DNA from: Lederbergia sp. NSJ-179 | GTDB lineage: Bacteria; Bacillota; Bacilli; Bacillales; Bacillaceae_C | Direction: 5' to 3' | Length of the DNA: 64,000 nt | NCBI RefSeq assembly: GCF_022867885.1 | Contig: NZ_JALIFP010000011.1 | Span: 62,001-126,000, forward strand | Shown here: piece by piece, positions 28,295-36,092 of the stretch | How the letters are laid out: each line of letters starts with the position of its first letter | How positions within the stretch are numbered: position 1 is the first letter of the stretch | Notes under the pieces: generated by a model | Seen by the model: only the letters and a program-made list of their open reading frames with translations | Database searches by the model: none | Told to the model about the DNA's origin: nothing | Program-made: the position numbers and the translations under genes

Positions 28295-28316
28295 CGCATT
28301 TTCCTGACGCTACCCC
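28295..28316 (-). repeat. Partial Tn3-family terminal inverted repeat
   Basis: On the minus strand the sequence reads GGGGTAGCGTCAGGAAAATG followed by CG, identical to the first 22 bases of the 38-bp repeat at 32029-32066, then diverges. GGGG marks the outer end, so the lost element lay to the left of 28316. Confidence 0.75.
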
Positions 28317-28516
28317 TAATTACGCAAAAAAAAGAATTAGTGATGTTAGTGCTACATTCTAAACTTACATTAAATGAGCCTTTGTGGTGGATTAAAATTT
28401 AAAACGGCAAAATGTAATTAGGCTCCTTCTACACGAAGAAGCCAATCCACTATTTTAATAATAATAGAAAATCTTTCCTTCTACTGAAATCAATTAAAAA
28501 TGCGATAAATTTCTCG

Positions 28517-29346
28517 TTATTCCTCAGAGGTAGTATCATCTCCATAATATTTTTTCGAGATTTCAGCTAGTGTTCCATCGGCTCTCAGCTTTTCTATTTC
28601 TGCATTAAACGCTTCTCTTAACGCATCCCCTGTTCTGTTTTTGCAAACGGGAAACCAATTTCTGACTTCTTTAAGTCATCTTCTAATATTTTCAGAGGTA
28701 ATTTAGATTTATTTATTGTTGCTTGCAAAATTGGTTTTCCTTGGACATAACCTGCTACAGCACCCTTAATTGTATCCAATTGTGGACCATCTCTTGTTTC
28801 ATATTGTCTGACTTCAATATCTAATCCATTTTTCTTCACATAATCTTCCAATACATTAATTTTATTTGACCCCAATACACCAGCAACTGTTTGTCCATTT
28901 AAATCCTTTACAGAATCATAAGGACTATCTTTAAGAACAGCAATCCCTGTACTTGTATAAGAATAAGTTGTGGAGTAATTATATTGCTCTGCCCTTTCTT
29001 CAGTATATTCAAAGGCATTAGCAATCGTATCCAGTTTTCCGACCGCTAGCTGCCCTACTAACCCTTCAAAACCTGCCAATGTCCATTGCACTTCATACCC
29101 TAAATTATTTGCAATCGTTTCAAGTACTTCCACATCAAAACCGATTAATTTTCCATCCTCTTGATAAGAGTTTGGGAAACTTTGACCAGTTGCGCCAACG
29201 CGAATAACTTTTTCATCTGAAGTTTCGCTTTTACTAGCAGTTTTCGTTGATTCTTCTTGAGAATTAATAGAATTACTACAAGCTGCTAATAGATTTATTG
29301 AAATAACAAAAATAAGAAGTGCATTAAGCTTTAGAAAGTTTTTCAT
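28517..29346 (-). pseudogene. Polar amino acid ABC transporter binding lipoprotein, frameshifted near its C-terminus
   Basis: A lipoprotein signal (MKNFLKLNALLIFVISINLL, then AACSNS) is followed by a type-II periplasmic binding domain of the TcyA/cystine-binding group (KVIRVGATGQSFPNSYQEDG, GFDVEVLETIANNLGYEVQW). The frame stops after PFAKTEQGMR, but the expected end GDALREAFNAEIEKLRADGT, LAEISKKYYGDD continues in the next frame to a TAA at 28517. The shift lies in a C4 run (28627-28630; five would restore the frame). Either a recent mutation or a sequence error; the truncated protein would lack its last 35 residues. It starts inside the end of the aminotransferase gene. No permease or ATPase follows. 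Confidence 0.8.
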
Positions 29347-30526
29347 TTTTATTCCCCCGCTTCCTTATTAAAAATCTCTTTATTCGCTCAAATGATTCTT
29401 TCAATTGTTCCAAAGAGGTCACCAAACTAATGCGAATCCATCCCTCTCCGTTTTCACCATATATGCTGCCTGGAACCACGGCTACCAGCGTTTCTTCTAG
29501 TATTTGTTCGGCAAATTCAACCGAATTCATTGGTAACGGGACTTTAGCCCAAAGGAAGAATGTACCTTGTGGAGCAACATACACCCAATCTAGTGTTTTT
29601 AAAAATGCTTCAACTAACAATTGCCGCTCATGATATAGCTCTCTTAAGGCATTCCGTTCGGCCTGTTGATGTAATAGAGCAAACACAGATGCATCCTGAA
29701 TTCCTCCAAAAACACCGCCAACAGCATTTTGTAAATAGGCACTTAAATGTTTGATAAGCGATTCATTCCCTACCGTAAATCCACTCCGCCAACCAGCCAT
29801 ATTAAACGTTTTGGAGAAGGTGTAAATTTCCACTCCTACTTCGGCTGCTCCAGGAATAGATAAAAAACTGATTGGCTTTTCATCCGTATAGTAGATATCG
29901 GCATAAGCAAAATCATGAATGACTGCAATTCCATATTTATTGGCATAAGTAATCGTTTCTTCGAAAAATTCCCTTGTGGCATTTGCACCTGTGGGATTAT
30001 TTGGGTAATTTAAAAATAAAATCTTCGTTCTTTGACTGACTTCCTCTGGGATGCTTGAATAATCAACTAAAAAATTATTTTTCTCGCTAATCGGAACAAA
30101 AAACGGTTCACCACCTGCCAACTCAACAGCCGCTTGATACCCAAAGAAACCAGGATCAGGAACCAATGCAATATCCCCAGGATTTAAAAGGGCTTGTGCT
30201 AATCCGGATAAGGCTATTGTAGAGCCATTCATGATCGCAACCTGATTAGACGAAATATTTGCTCCATACTCCTTTCGATAAAAATCCACAATGGCTTCTT
30301 TAAACTCTTGTTTTCCTCCATAAGGTGGATAACCATGGTTTTTCTTATCATGTATGGCTTCTTGCAGGCACTCCACAATACGCGGGAATGTTTGCTGATC
30401 CGGATTTCCTCTTCCCAGATTAATTACCTGCTTATCTGATTGCTGAAGTTCTTTTATCCGTTTGTTTTGAACGACTAAATATTTCGGCTTTAATTTACCC
30501 AGACGTTCAGAGCAATCAAAATGCAT
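29324..30526 (-). CDS. Class I/II aminotransferase
   Basis: 400-residue PLP enzyme of fold type I. Visible features are VINLGRGNPD near the N-terminus, GYPPYGGKQEFKEAI, the PLP-stacking region GSTIALSGLAQALLNPGD, NYPNNPTGANA, the Asp of VIHDFAYADI, the internal-aldimine Lys of TFSKTFNMAGWRSGF, and the carboxylate-binding Arg of GWIRISLV. It resembles the LL-DAP/alanine/methionine aminotransferase group. The upstream dehydrogenase and this gene overlap slightly (10 bases), so they form one operon with the binding protein. Substrate uncertain; see the dehydrogenase entry for a possible methionine link. Confidence 0.85.
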   Translation of the reverse strand: MHFDCSERLGKLKPKYLVVQNKRIKELQQSDKQVINLGRGNPDQQTFPRIVECLQEAIHDKKNHGYPPYGGKQEFKEAIVDFYRKEYGANISSNQVAIMNGSTIALSGLAQALLNPGDIALVPDPGFFGYQAAVELAGGEPFFVPISEKNNFLVDYSSIPEEVSQRTKILFLNYPNNPTGANATREFFEETITYANKYGIAVIHDFAYADIYYTDEKPISFLSIPGAAEVGVEIYTFSKTFNMAGWRSGFTVGNESLIKHLSAYLQNAVGGVFGGIQDASVFALLHQQAERNALRELYHERQLLVEAFLKTLDWVYVAPQGTFFLWAKVPLPMNSVEFAEQILEETLVAVVPGSIYGENGEGWIRISLVTSLEQLKESFERIKRFLIRKRGNKNEKLSKA

Positions 30527-31628
30527 TTAACCCCACCTCATTTTCCGTAATAAATATTTCTAATTTTTGCAAGCCATCTATTACTTTTTGCTTGGTTAGC
30601 TCCATTGGCAATGCATAAATTCTAGAGGATGGTCTTAAAATTTTATCAGCCATTTTTTCAAGGTCACCTTTCTCAGGAGATAAATGCAAATCTCTCCAGC
30701 ATATTGGTAACTTCAATTTTTTGTATAAAGGAACTAATTGTTTTATTTCTTCATAATTTTCTTCCAAACTCAACTGAAATAATATTCCGAACGCAACAAG
30801 GCTGCCATGTAAATGTCCCTTTTTCCCCAAACTGACATATCCGTAATTAAAGGCATGTGCGCCAACGCTTTGCCCGAATTTTCCTCCTAAACCTCCAACA
30901 AGACCAGCTAATGCATAAATCGTATCAATCATGCGAGAGAAGTCTGCATTGCTCTTTTTAGCTTCAGCAGCTAGAATAGCAGCTTCACCCCATTTTAAAA
31001 TATTATCTCTACATTGCTTAGCAGCAGTATGAGACAGTTCCAATGGAATGGATATTTCTTCACTTGTTAATTTATTAAAACGAATTTTACTTTCATACCA
31101 TTTAGCCAAGGTATCGCCAATACCAGAAGTCAAATGCTCGATTGGTGCATTAACTAATAATTCTGGTTCAACCATTACCATATAATTTGATTGACTATGT
31201 CGTATCGTACCAAGATGGTCTCCTTCAGCAGAATAAACAATACTGATTGGAGTGAAGCTAGCACAATTTGAAGGCAATGTAGGAATTAAGATACAAGATA
31301 TTTTTGCTTTACTTGCCACCGCTTTTACCGTATCTAAAACCTTTCCTCCACCAACTCCTATTATGGCATCATGCTGGTGGTGTACGGCTTCGCTCCATAT
31401 TCGGTCTATTTCTTCATAGCTGCATTCACCAGCAAACATAATTTCTTTATAGGGATTCTGAAATTCAGTTTCGGGCCAATAAGGTTGAACAGCCTGCCAC
31501 GACTTTTCCCCATGAATGATTAATGGAAAATGTATGTGGTTGTCTTCCAAAAACTTCGGTAGTGTATTAATTACTCCTAGATAATGATAATAATTTTGAG
31601 GGCCAAAACGATGCACTAAATCGATCAA
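30516..31628 (-). CDS. Iron-containing (GldA-like) dehydrogenase
   Basis: 370 residues of the glycerol dehydrogenase / dehydroquinate synthase-like fold. The nucleotide motif is AIIGVGGGKVLDTVKAVA, followed by ILIPTLPSNCASFTPISIVY; metal ligands are expected at the Asp of SGIGDTLAKWYE and the His residues of SVGAHAFNYG and KKGHLHGSLVAFG. The SNCASFTP string and length are like E. coli HcxA (YbdH), a reductase of 2-oxo acids such as 2-oxobutyrate and 2-oxo-4-methylthiobutyrate. In E. coli, ybdH neighbours ybdL, a methionine aminotransferase; here too an aminotransferase follows. First gene of the operon. Exact substrate inferred only. Confidence 0.82.
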   Translation of the reverse strand: MIDLVHRFGPQNYYHYLGVINTLPKFLEDNHIHFPLIIHGEKSWQAVQPYWPETEFQNPYKEIMFAGECSYEEIDRIWSEAVHHQHDAIIGVGGGKVLDTVKAVASKAKISCILIPTLPSNCASFTPISIVYSAEGDHLGTIRHSQSNYMVMVEPELLVNAPIEHLTSGIGDTLAKWYESKIRFNKLTSEEISIPLELSHTAAKQCRDNILKWGEAAILAAEAKKSNADFSRMIDTIYALAGLVGGLGGKFGQSVGAHAFNYGYVSLGKKGHLHGSLVAFGILFQLSLEENYEEIKQLVPLYKKLKLPICWRDLHLSPEKGDLEKMADKILRPSSRIYALPMELTKQKVIDGLQKLEIFITENEVGLNAF

Positions 31629-31927
31629 TGATTAACCTCCTGAACCTTCTCTTTATCTTGTAAAGAGTTTAATTTTCTATTATTCTAATACAATTACTCG
31701 GAATTATCAAGCGTACTTTTCTGAATCTTCTAATCTATAGTAATTTTAAAATTCCAGGAGCGGTTGGTGACTAGCAGTTTTATAAGAAACCCACATGATT
31801 TTACACTCACACCCCAGGATGAAAATTTTATTTTCACAGAAAAAGAGCTACTTCTCTTTCCCTCTTTTACAATAGCGATGTGCAAAAGGAAGCAAAAAAA
31901 GAAGTGCTCTTTTATAAAATAAATTGA
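31629..31927. other. Intergenic gap with a long imperfect inverted repeat
   Basis: AAAAGAGCTACTTC (31841-31854) pairs, with one bulged base, with GAAGTGCTCTTTT (31901-31913) around a 46-base loop. No T-run follows on the plus strand. No gene seen. Confidence 0.4.
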
Positions 31928-32028
31928 TTATTTTCTTAGAAAGCGATGTCTAAACCCATTTTTGTCAAAAGCTAGCCAGCCTAAATTATTCTTTGTATCA
32001 ATCATCGAACCATTTGCCAATACTCGAT
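31928..32028 (-). pseudogene. C-terminal gene fragment cut by the Tn3 inverted repeat
   Basis: Minus-strand translation reads RVLANGSMIDTKNNLGWLAF, then DKNGFRHRFLRK and TAA (31930-31928). The open frame ends exactly where the Tn3-type repeat begins at 32029, so the 5' part of this gene was lost or moved by transposon insertion. The protein family was not recognised; there is too little sequence. Confidence 0.5.
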
Positions 32029-32066
32029 GGGGTAGCGTCAGGAAAATGCGGATTTACAACGCTAAG
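32029..32066 (+). repeat. Complete 38-bp Tn3-family terminal inverted repeat
   Basis: Starts GGGGTAGCGTCAGGAAAATG and ends TTTACAACGCTAAG, total 38 bases, with the GGGG outer end and the TAAG inner end that define Tn3-family termini. The sequence is the one I recall for Tn1546/TnXO1-type elements of Gram-positive bacteria. The element extends to the right; a tnpA remnant lies at 33102-33575. Confidence 0.85.
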
Positions 32067-32186
32067 CACATTTCCAAGACGATCCCCCTATTTTCAACAA
32101 CGTTAAGACAGTTTTAGTGGTCTTAGAGAATCTAAAGCAATCATTTTTTCAGAATTAAAACGGTACTCTCCTAGTAAATTGAGAAG

Positions 32187-32726
32187 ATGGCAGTTGTGAA
32201 TGCAGCGCTAAAGCTCTTTAAAGAGAAAGGCTTCGTTCATGTTACCATAATGGACATTGCCGCTGAATCCGGCGTATCATCCGTATCGCTGTACAACTAC
32301 TTCGGCAGCAAAGAAGGGATTGTCAAGGAATGCGCGAACGTCTTGATGCAGGATACCCTTCGTTTGGCCAAGGAGATTATGAACCAGGACATCGAATTCA
32401 AGGATAAAATCATTCAAATTATGGATTATTGTGCCGATCAGGACTATCAATTACTTGGTTCGCCTGGTGCCGTAGAGGACCATGTGCTATCGAGTCTCTA
32501 TAGTGAGAATACGAATCAAATTCGAATTCAAATGATTCAAGAGCTTATGGAACTTGCAAAACAGAAAGGAACGATTCACGCTTCCGCTTCTCTGGAGACA
32601 GTATTAGAACTGTTAAACGCGATTGGAGAGCTTCAACTAGCTTGGGCGAAATCAGGTAATTATAAAGAAAAGATGACTGAAATGAACCGTCTGTTGTTAT
32701 TCGGGTTGATTGGCGATGATAAGTAA
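32187..32726 (+). CDS. TetR/AcrR family regulator
   Basis: 179 residues. The helix-turn-helix is FVHVTIMDIAAESGVSSVSL followed by YNYFGSKEGIVKECANVL, a clear TetR signature; the C-terminal part is an all-helical ligand and dimer domain. A stop codon lies only three codons before the ATG (TAA ATT GAG AAG ATG), so the usual short basic N-terminal arm is missing; the gene may have been clipped when it joined the Tn3 scar. No good Shine-Dalgarno is seen, so expression is doubtful. It lies between the Tn3 repeat and the tnpA remnant and may be former transposon cargo. No target gene adjoins it. Confidence 0.8.
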   Translation: MAVVNAALKLFKEKGFVHVTIMDIAAESGVSSVSLYNYFGSKEGIVKECANVLMQDTLRLAKEIMNQDIEFKDKIIQIMDYCADQDYQLLGSPGAVEDHVLSSLYSENTNQIRIQMIQELMELAKQKGTIHASASLETVLELLNAIGELQLAWAKSGNYKEKMTEMNRLLLFGLIGDDK

Positions 32727-33024
32727 TCCGTGCAGTAAATAAAAAACTCGATCACCGTATTGTTTTGAAAGTGAAGACAGTTTGCTAAGCCAAGATGGTC
32801 CAAGTGTAACTTTGAAATAAAGTTTGAGCAAAAACACCTAGCAAACTCTTATTTTATGATAAATAAGAAAAATCCCTTTTGAATAAAGATTGATCAAAAT
32901 GAATGCTTCTTTACCAGATTTAAGTTTGGTTTTTATAAAAAAGTTTGATCATTTCAGTAAATCCTTCTTCAACTAAGGGCGCGTTAATGGGATAAGCGAT
33001 TAAAGTTTTTAAACAACTTTATTT

Positions 33025-33054
33025 TTACACCGTCCACATTTTCGGACGGTGTAA
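33025..33054. terminator. Perfect 11-bp stem-loop
   Basis: TTACACCGTCC (33025-33035) pairs exactly with GGACGGTGTAA (33044-33054), and TGCGTTTTTTC follows on the plus strand. It ends the TetR transcript or belongs to the transposon debris. The surrounding gap 32727-33101 holds no recognisable gene. Confidence 0.55.
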
Positions 33055-33101
33055 TGCGTTTTTTCAGCTTCAAAAATACACAACTTTATTGTCATTACAC
33101 A

Positions 33102-33575
33102 CCAGACACTAATGGCATTAATAATTATGTTTAAAGCACTGGCTCTTTGCAATTGATGCTGTATGGTCCGTTCCTAAGCTCTCCTTGTTTCCCGAAAAAA
33201 ATAGCTCTTGCCAGTCCATTCATTGCTTCTCCTTTATTTAAACCTCTTCGTATTTTCTCCTTAAAGATTCATCCGAAATGTAATTCAGAATAAAAATTGT
33301 TTTTTCGATTCTTCCCATCTCACGTAAGGCTGTAGCTAAGCTGTTTTGTCTTGAATAAGATCCTAACTTTCCCATAATCAAGGATGCCGAAACTGTCCCT
33401 TCTCTTATAGAATGAGCTAATCGCAAAACGTCCTCATAATTTTCTTTAATAACCTTTTGTATTTATTTGTCCACGTAAAATAGTTTCTAGTTTTGGATAC
33501 TCACTTGCTTTATCTATTGTAAATAATTTTGAATCCGATAGATCTCTTATCCTTGGGGCAAATTTAAATCCTAAT
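33102..33575 (-). pseudogene. tnpA: Tn3-family transposase (tnpA) C-terminal remnant
   Basis: Minus-strand pieces in several frames read LLGFKFAPRIRDLSDSKLF, YPKLETILRGQINTK, YEDVLRLAHSIREGTVSASL, MGKLGSYSRQNSLATALREM, GRIEKTIFILNYISDESLRR, NKGEAMNGLARAIFFGKQGE and LQRASALNIIINAISVW. This is the ordered C-terminal region of Tn3 transposases. One extra G (NTK/VIK junction), an in-frame stop after KYEEV and a further shift after GELRN show that it is dead. Normally tnpA ends next to a terminal repeat; here the repeat is 1 kb away with the TetR gene between, so the element has been rearranged. Confidence 0.88.
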
Positions 33576-33677
33576 AAATGAGTATGATTAACATAGTTCA
33601 AATGAATGTTAACATCCTCTTTTAGGAATAATATTTCTCAAAAAGCAAAATCTATATTAAAGATAGGAGTGAAGCTT

Positions 33678-34100
33678 ATGAAAAATAGGATCGTGCAAGA
33701 ATTAAACGAATTCCTTGAAGGAAATTATATGGCGATTCATGCTTATGAAGATTTTATTGAACATTTGGAGGATTCGGAGGCCAAACAGGTTCTGCAAGAC
33801 ATTCAACAAGGACATAAACAACATGCTGCGAAGATTGCTGAGCGAATCCAACATCTTGATGGTGTTCCCGTGGATGATGTTGGTCTAAAAGGGAAAATGG
33901 TAGAATTTATGAAAAATATGAAAGGCACAGCTCATGGCAAAACAGAGATTTTGAAAGATGCCTTAGTCGGAGAAAAACGAGGAATCGACGTTTCCAAACA
34001 ATTACTAAAAAACGACCTAGACCCTGAAAGCTTAAACCTTGTGAAAGAAATTTTAAGCCATGATGAAAAACATGTTGATCAACTAAATCAGTTACTTTAA
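33678..34100 (+). CDS. Ferritin-like four-helix protein (DUF2383)
   Basis: 140 residues from the ATG at 33678 behind ATAGGAGTG. Four helices with regularly placed acidic and His residues (YMAIHAYEDFIEHLEDSEAK, QGHKQHAAKIAERIQ, EILSHDEKHVDQLNQLL) resemble the DUF2383/PA2169-type ferritin-like superfamily. The EDFIEH and HDEKH motifs could be metal ligands, but a full di-iron set is not obvious. Function unknown; a stress- or spore-related role is often suggested for such proteins. Monocistronic, ended by a good terminator. Confidence 0.75.
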   Translation: MKNRIVQELNEFLEGNYMAIHAYEDFIEHLEDSEAKQVLQDIQQGHKQHAAKIAERIQHLDGVPVDDVGLKGKMVEFMKNMKGTAHGKTEILKDALVGEKRGIDVSKQLLKNDLDPESLNLVKEILSHDEKHVDQLNQLL

Positions 34101-34210
34101 CTACAGGTAAAAAAGGGATGTAGGAGTGACCTTTGAAAATTTATGCTCAGCGAAAGGAGCGGTCAGTAGGAAAATCCGTTCCATCCTATTTTTGAATGTA
34201 TCATAACCTG

Positions 34211-34240
34211 AGAGACGTCTAAATAGTACGTCTCTTTTTT
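34211..34240 (+). terminator. Rho-independent terminator
   Basis: AGAGACGT (34211-34218) pairs with ACGTCTCT (34228-34235), followed by a T6 run. It ends the DUF2383 gene. Confidence 0.85.
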
Positions 34241-34244
34241 ACGA

Positions 34245-34770
34245 TCATATAGCTCTATTAGATTTTCGGGTATCATGATCAAGCAATTCCATCCCGCCGC
34301 GAACGATTGCATATTCCTCTTCTATTTCGTGCAATCCCTTTGAAAAGACAATCTGTCCCTTTTGGATAAAGGTGATATAGTCGGCAAGGGATGATAAATC
34401 ACCCATAATATGAGTCGACAAAAAATGGTCTTGTCCTCATCCAACATGACTTCGTGCAATAGCTCCATCCATTCTCTGCGAAAAATCTGATCAAGATCAG
34501 TTGTTGGCTCATCCATTATGAGGAGATCAGCATGGTGCGATAACGCAAGTGCGAGAGAGGCTTTTATTTTCATTCCATCTGAGAAAGTCTTCATATTTTG
34601 TCGAAGGGGAAGTTCAAACCTATCACAATATTGGTTGAATAAAAGATCATCCCAGTGTCGATAGCAAGGAGCAATTAGCTTCTTCATATCGCGCAAGGCC
34701 AACTCTTCATACAAAATCTCAATCCACTCTTTAATCTCTTTCAGCGACAACCCAACCTCTTTACTATTGG
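34245..34770 (-). pseudogene. Broken ABC transporter ATP-binding protein (YtrB-like)
   Basis: The middle of the gene is well preserved: LYEELALRDMKKLIAPCYRH, KTFSDGMKIKASLALALSHH (a signature variant) and LLIMDEPTTDLD (Walker B). The Walker A region is missing, because the sequence before LYEEL does not contain it. Downstream, after EDKTIF, the frame shifts at a six-A run (plus 34420-34425; seven would restore it) and the expected STHIMGDLSSLADYITFIQK, GQIVFSKGLHEIEEEYAIVR continues to a TGA at 34245. It is thus truncated at the N-terminus and frameshifted. Similar ATPases pair with a GntR regulator and a permease in Bacillus; neither is here. Confidence 0.8.
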
Positions 34771-34963
34771 CAATGACTACTACGCATTGAAAGGAAGAAG
34801 TCTATTTTAAATTATAGTTGCTAAACTTGCTTACGACGCCGGAGTACAAACACGCAAACTCTCCTCCGCGATTATTAGTATGACATTTCATCTTTTATTA
34901 TTGCCTTCAAGCGCACTTTAAGGATTATACTATGGTTGAATGATTATCAAGGAGGGAATTATC

Positions 34964-35722
34964 ATGGCGAAGTTTGATACATTGAAAGATAAAGTAGTGG
35001 TTGTTGCAGGCGGCGGCAAGAATCTTGGTTCCTTAGTAAGTAAAAAGTATGCTGAAGATGGCGCAAAAGTAATTGTACATTACCACAGTGAATCTTCCAA
35101 AGTCGAGGCAGAGCAGACGGTTAATTCGATTAAATCTAATAACGGAGAGGCTGCTTTATTTAGAGGAGATTTAACTGAGGCAAGGAGGATGAAAGAACTG
35201 TTTGATTATGCCGTTGACACGTATGGTATGGTTGATATTGCGATCAACACTGTAGGTAAAGTACTCCGAAAGCCTATAGAAGAAACAACTGAAGAAGAGT
35301 TTGAAAGTATGCAGGATATTAATGCAAAGGCTGCGTACTTTTTCATCAAAGAAGCAGCCAGGCATATGAACAATGACGGAAAAATTATTACGTTAGCTAC
35401 ATCACTTTTGGCAGCTTATACAGATGGATACTCCACTTATGCAGGTGGAAAGGCTCCGGTTGAGCATTATACTCGAGCAGCTTCAAAAGAACTGATGGAG
35501 CGTGGTATTTCTGTAAATGCGATTGCTCCAGGACCAATGGATACACCTTTCTTTTATCCTCAAGAGACAGATGAAAGAGTCGAATTCCATAAGTCACAGG
35601 CAATGCATAATCAATTAACGAAGATTGAAGATATTGCACCGGTTATTCACTTCTTGACTACTGACGGATGGTGGATTAACGGTCAAACAATATTTGCCAA
35701 TGGAGGGTATACAACCCGCTAA
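34964..35722 (+). CDS. Short-chain dehydrogenase/reductase
   Basis: 252 residues from the ATG at 34964 behind AAGGAGGG. Cofactor loop VVAGGGKNLGSLVSKKYAED, the structural INTVGKV (for NNAG), the active-site Ser in ITLATSLLAAYTDGYSTYAGG with the YAGGK catalytic Tyr/Lys pair, and the C-terminal WWINGQTIFANGGYTTR. The HYHSES segment after strand 2 suggests NADP preference. The family covers many 3-oxoacyl and alcohol reductases; no specific substrate can be assigned. It stands alone after a broken ABC gene, with another broken frame downstream. Confidence 0.88.
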   Translation: MAKFDTLKDKVVVVAGGGKNLGSLVSKKYAEDGAKVIVHYHSESSKVEAEQTVNSIKSNNGEAALFRGDLTEARRMKELFDYAVDTYGMVDIAINTVGKVLRKPIEETTEEEFESMQDINAKAAYFFIKEAARHMNNDGKIITLATSLLAAYTDGYSTYAGGKAPVEHYTRAASKELMERGISVNAIAPGPMDTPFFYPQETDERVEFHKSQAMHNQLTKIEDIAPVIHFLTTDGWWINGQTIFANGGYTTR

Positions 35723-35740
35723 TCAAAGGGAGAGAATTTA

Positions 35741-36041
35741 CATGCGTTGCTTTTTTCAGAATATGCTCCATTGACAACGATATCTATCCTAGCTTCCAAT
35801 GGTGATGCAAAAGCGAGTAGAAAGGTTGCCATTTCTAAACGCTCTTTTGTTAATGACTTGACGAAAGAAATGATTAAACTGTCACATGAACAAGGGGCTT
35901 TACCATCATGATATATTTGCTATTGGCGTGGTAGTGAACGTTGAAGAATTGCTTGGTCAAGAGTCAAAGGAACAGCTCCAAAAAGAACTAGAAGCTTCAT
36001 TTGGTTTTACGGCTGTTGTTGATTCCGACAAAAATAATATT
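35741..36041 (+). pseudogene. Frameshifted remnant of an unidentified gene
   Basis: One frame gives LHALLFSEYAPLTTISILAS, then NGDAKASRKVAISKRSFVND and LTKEMIKLSHEQGALPS with a stop. The next frame, overlapping at HEQG, continues LYHHDIFAIGVVVNVEELLG, QESKEQLQKELEASFGF and TAVVDSDKNNIRKK into the downstream terminator. The two halves look like one former protein. I do not recognise the family. No start codon with a ribosome site is present. Confidence 0.45.
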
Positions 36042-36043
36042 CG

Positions 36044-36086
36044 AAAAAAACTGCTGCAAAACGCTATATTTGCGTTTTGTCAGCAG
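36044..36086 (-). terminator. Strong rho-independent terminator of the PTS / Gfo-Idh operon
   Basis: On the minus strand CTGCTGACAAAACGC pairs with GCGTTTTGCAGCAG and runs into TTTTTTTCG. It starts a few bases after the Gfo/Idh stop codon at 36093. Confidence 0.9.
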
Positions 36087-36092
36087 GAACCC

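Noticed and set aside
28295..32066. Composite transposon carrying the dehydrogenase/aminotransferase operon between inverted repeats
   Set aside because: The GGGG ends of the Tn3 repeats face each other, so the segment is outside both elements; a Tn3 unit would have them facing away.
33133..33230. Small gene MNGLARAIFFGKQGELRN with a good upstream AAAGGAG
   Set aside because: The sequence is an internal part of the Tn3 transposase (NKGEAMNGLARAIFFGK); the apparent ribosome site encodes NKGEA.
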